From Microbacterium sp. LWO12-1.2 (lineage in GTDB: Bacteria; Actinomycetota; Actinomycetes; Actinomycetales; Microbacteriaceae), in the NCBI RefSeq assembly GCF_040675875.1, contig NZ_JBEGII010000001.1, forward strand, positions 3,224,001-3,288,000: DNA of 64,000 nt, written 5' to 3'. Both the position numbers and the translations under genes were made by a program. Below the pieces are notes generated by a model. That model saw only the letters and a list, made by a program, of their open reading frames with translations, did no database searches and was not told where the DNA came from. Shown here piece after piece: positions 62,948 to 64,000 of the stretch (within the stretch, counting starts at the first letter, position 1; the number at the start of each line of letters is the position of its first letter).

Positions 62948-64000
62948 ATGAGGGTCCCCAGCCCGAGGAATGCACGACCCGCCCGCCGATCATGGGCGGC
63001 GGCCGGCGTCGCGGTGACGGTGAGCCTGGCCATGCTGACGCCGGTTCAGGCGTCCGCTGCGGCCGGTTCGACGTTCGCGTCATCGTTCGAGTCGACTGAT
63101 GCCGCGCCCGCGCTGACCGGCACCGGCAACGCGATCAACGTCACCGGCAGCCAGTTCGCCCCCGGCAGCGTGCTCGGCGGCGTCACTGCCGTGACGGCAT
63201 CCGCCCAGAACACTCCGAACGAAGGTGCAGCCTTCCTCGCCGACGGCAACGCCTCCTCGAAGTGGCTCGCCTTCACGAACAAGGCGTGGGTGCAGTATCA
63301 GCTCGCGCAGCCGCAGCCCATGGTGCGCTACACCCTCACCTCCGGCAACGACGAGCCCGACCGCGACCCGAAGGACTTCCGGGTGCAGGGCTCGAACAAC
63401 GGCACCGACTGGGTCACCGTCGACGAGCGCAGCGGCGAGCTGTTCAGCGGCCGCGGCGAGACACGCACCTTCACTCTCGCGGCACCGAGCGCCGAGTACA
63501 CGTACTACCGGCTCGACGTGCTCGCCACCAAGACCCCCAGCAAGAACATCGTGCAGTTGGCCGGATGGGAGCCCATCGCCGTCGACGGCGCATCGCCAGA
63601 GCCCGCCGACCTCAAGCTGCAGATCGGCAACGGCCCCACCAGCTCCGATACGGCGAAGACCGGTGTCGGGTTCACCGGCACGAAGGCGCTGCAGTACACC
63701 GGACGCCACCTCGCCGCCGGCCCCGCCTCGTCGACGAGCGTCCTGTACGACGACGTCGACCTCGCGGTCGCGGATGACAGCGAGCTGTCGTACCTCGTCT
63801 TCCCCGTGCTCGACGGCGAGCAGACCTACGCCGCCACGTTCGTCGCGGTCGACCTGACCTTCGATGACGGCACCTCGCTCTCCACCAGTGGCGCCGTGGA
63901 CTCCTACGGCTACGGTGCGAACGCGCGGCAGCAGGGGCAGTCCAACGTGCTGTGGCCCAACCAGTGGAACAAGGTGACGGTCGACCTCGGCCAGTTCGCC
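62948..64000 (+). CDS. Secreted GH92-like protein, N-terminal part
   Basis: 351 residues without a stop before the window ends. Signal peptide (basic start, hydrophobic core, ASAAAG near 36-41), then a domain with ADGNASSKWLAF and VQYQLAQPQPMVRYTLTSGNDEPDRDPKDFRVQGSNNG that matches F5/8 type C (discoidin) carbohydrate-binding folds. The following region (VGFTGTKALQYTGRHL, FDDGTSLSTSGAVDSYGYG) resembles the pre-catalytic part of GH92 alpha-mannosidases. Catalytic residues are beyond the window. GAGGAG precedes the ATG. Under likely LacI control. Confidence 0.75.
   Translation, partial: MRVPSPRNARPARRSWAAAGVAVTVSLAMLTPVQASAAAGSTFASSFESTDAAPALTGTGNAINVTGSQFAPGSVLGGVTAVTASAQNTPNEGAAFLADGNASSKWLAFTNKAWVQYQLAQPQPMVRYTLTSGNDEPDRDPKDFRVQGSNNGTDWVTVDERSGELFSGRGETRTFTLAAPSAEYTYYRLDVLATKTPSKNIVQLAGWEPIAVDGASPEPADLKLQIGNGPTSSDTAKTGVGFTGTKALQYTGRHLAAGPASSTSVLYDDVDLAVADDSELSYLVFPVLDGEQTYAATFVAVDLTFDDGTSLSTSGAVDSYGYGANARQQGQSNVLWPNQWNKVTVDLGQFA

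Overview
The window is a piece of a high-GC actinobacterial chromosome carrying the replication origin. The gene order rpmH-rnpA-yidD-yidC-jag-rsmG-parA-parB on one strand, facing dnaA-dnaN-recF-DUF721-gyrB-gyrA-DUF3566-tRNA-Ile-tRNA-Ala on the other, is the standard oriC neighbourhood. The combination of proteins (DUF3566, DUF6049-MurJ, duplicated Lrp regulators, LAxTG surface proteins, a GH92-like secreted protein) and the very high GC coding suggest a Microbacteriaceae member, most likely Microbacterium. This assignment is inference from recall, not from a search.

Layout. 1-7 kb: the tail of a sensor kinase and its receiver/AraC-type regulator, the CCA-adding enzyme, an HD-domain protein, a secreted LAxTG metallophosphoesterase and a DHCW cupin. 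7-14.6 kb: an Lrp-type regulator followed by a polyamine/GABA-type operon (aldehyde dehydrogenase, gamma-glutamyl-GABA-type hydrolase, DUF3830, and a four-gene PotABCD-like ABC transporter) with a palindrome-rich promoter. 14.7-25.8 kb: TAT-exported phosphoesterase, carboxylesterase, GAP-family membrane protein, a two-component pair, an LAxTG CnaB-like surface protein, a flavin monooxygenase and a methyltransferase. 25.9-35.7 kb: DUF6049-murJ-trxB-trxA, then GrpB, a small conserved protein, a sugar porter and parB-parA. 35.7-37.8 kb: a gene-free, parS-rich segment. 37.8-51.3 kb: the origin core, with oriC placed between dnaA and dnaN. 51.3-64 kb: VIT1-type transporter, second two-component system with a DUF4097-like protein, two tRNAs, small hypothetical genes, an MmyB-type regulator, ilvD, XRE-cupin regulator, saccharopine-dehydrogenase-like protein, and a LacI regulator beside the start of a GH92-like secreted protein that runs off the end.

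How parts cooperate. ParA/ParB and nine parS sites plus DnaA, DnaN, RecF and gyrase form the replication and segregation module. RnpA, L34, YidD, YidC and Jag form the RNA and membrane-protein biogenesis module. TrxB/TrxA provide thiol redox and MurJ is the lipid II flippase. The puu/pot-like operon imports and oxidises a polyamine-like amine.

The most unusual structures are the 2.1-kb parS array with a hexanucleotide tandem repeat and a DnaA box; an oriC-like DnaA-box/GTTAAC module after the tRNAs; several long intergenic palindromes, mostly between convergent genes, two or three of which belong to one family; the double palindrome at the puu-like promoter; and an 11-codon leader ORF coupled to the saccharopine-dehydrogenase-like gene. 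No rRNA operon, prophage, insertion sequence or CRISPR array was seen.
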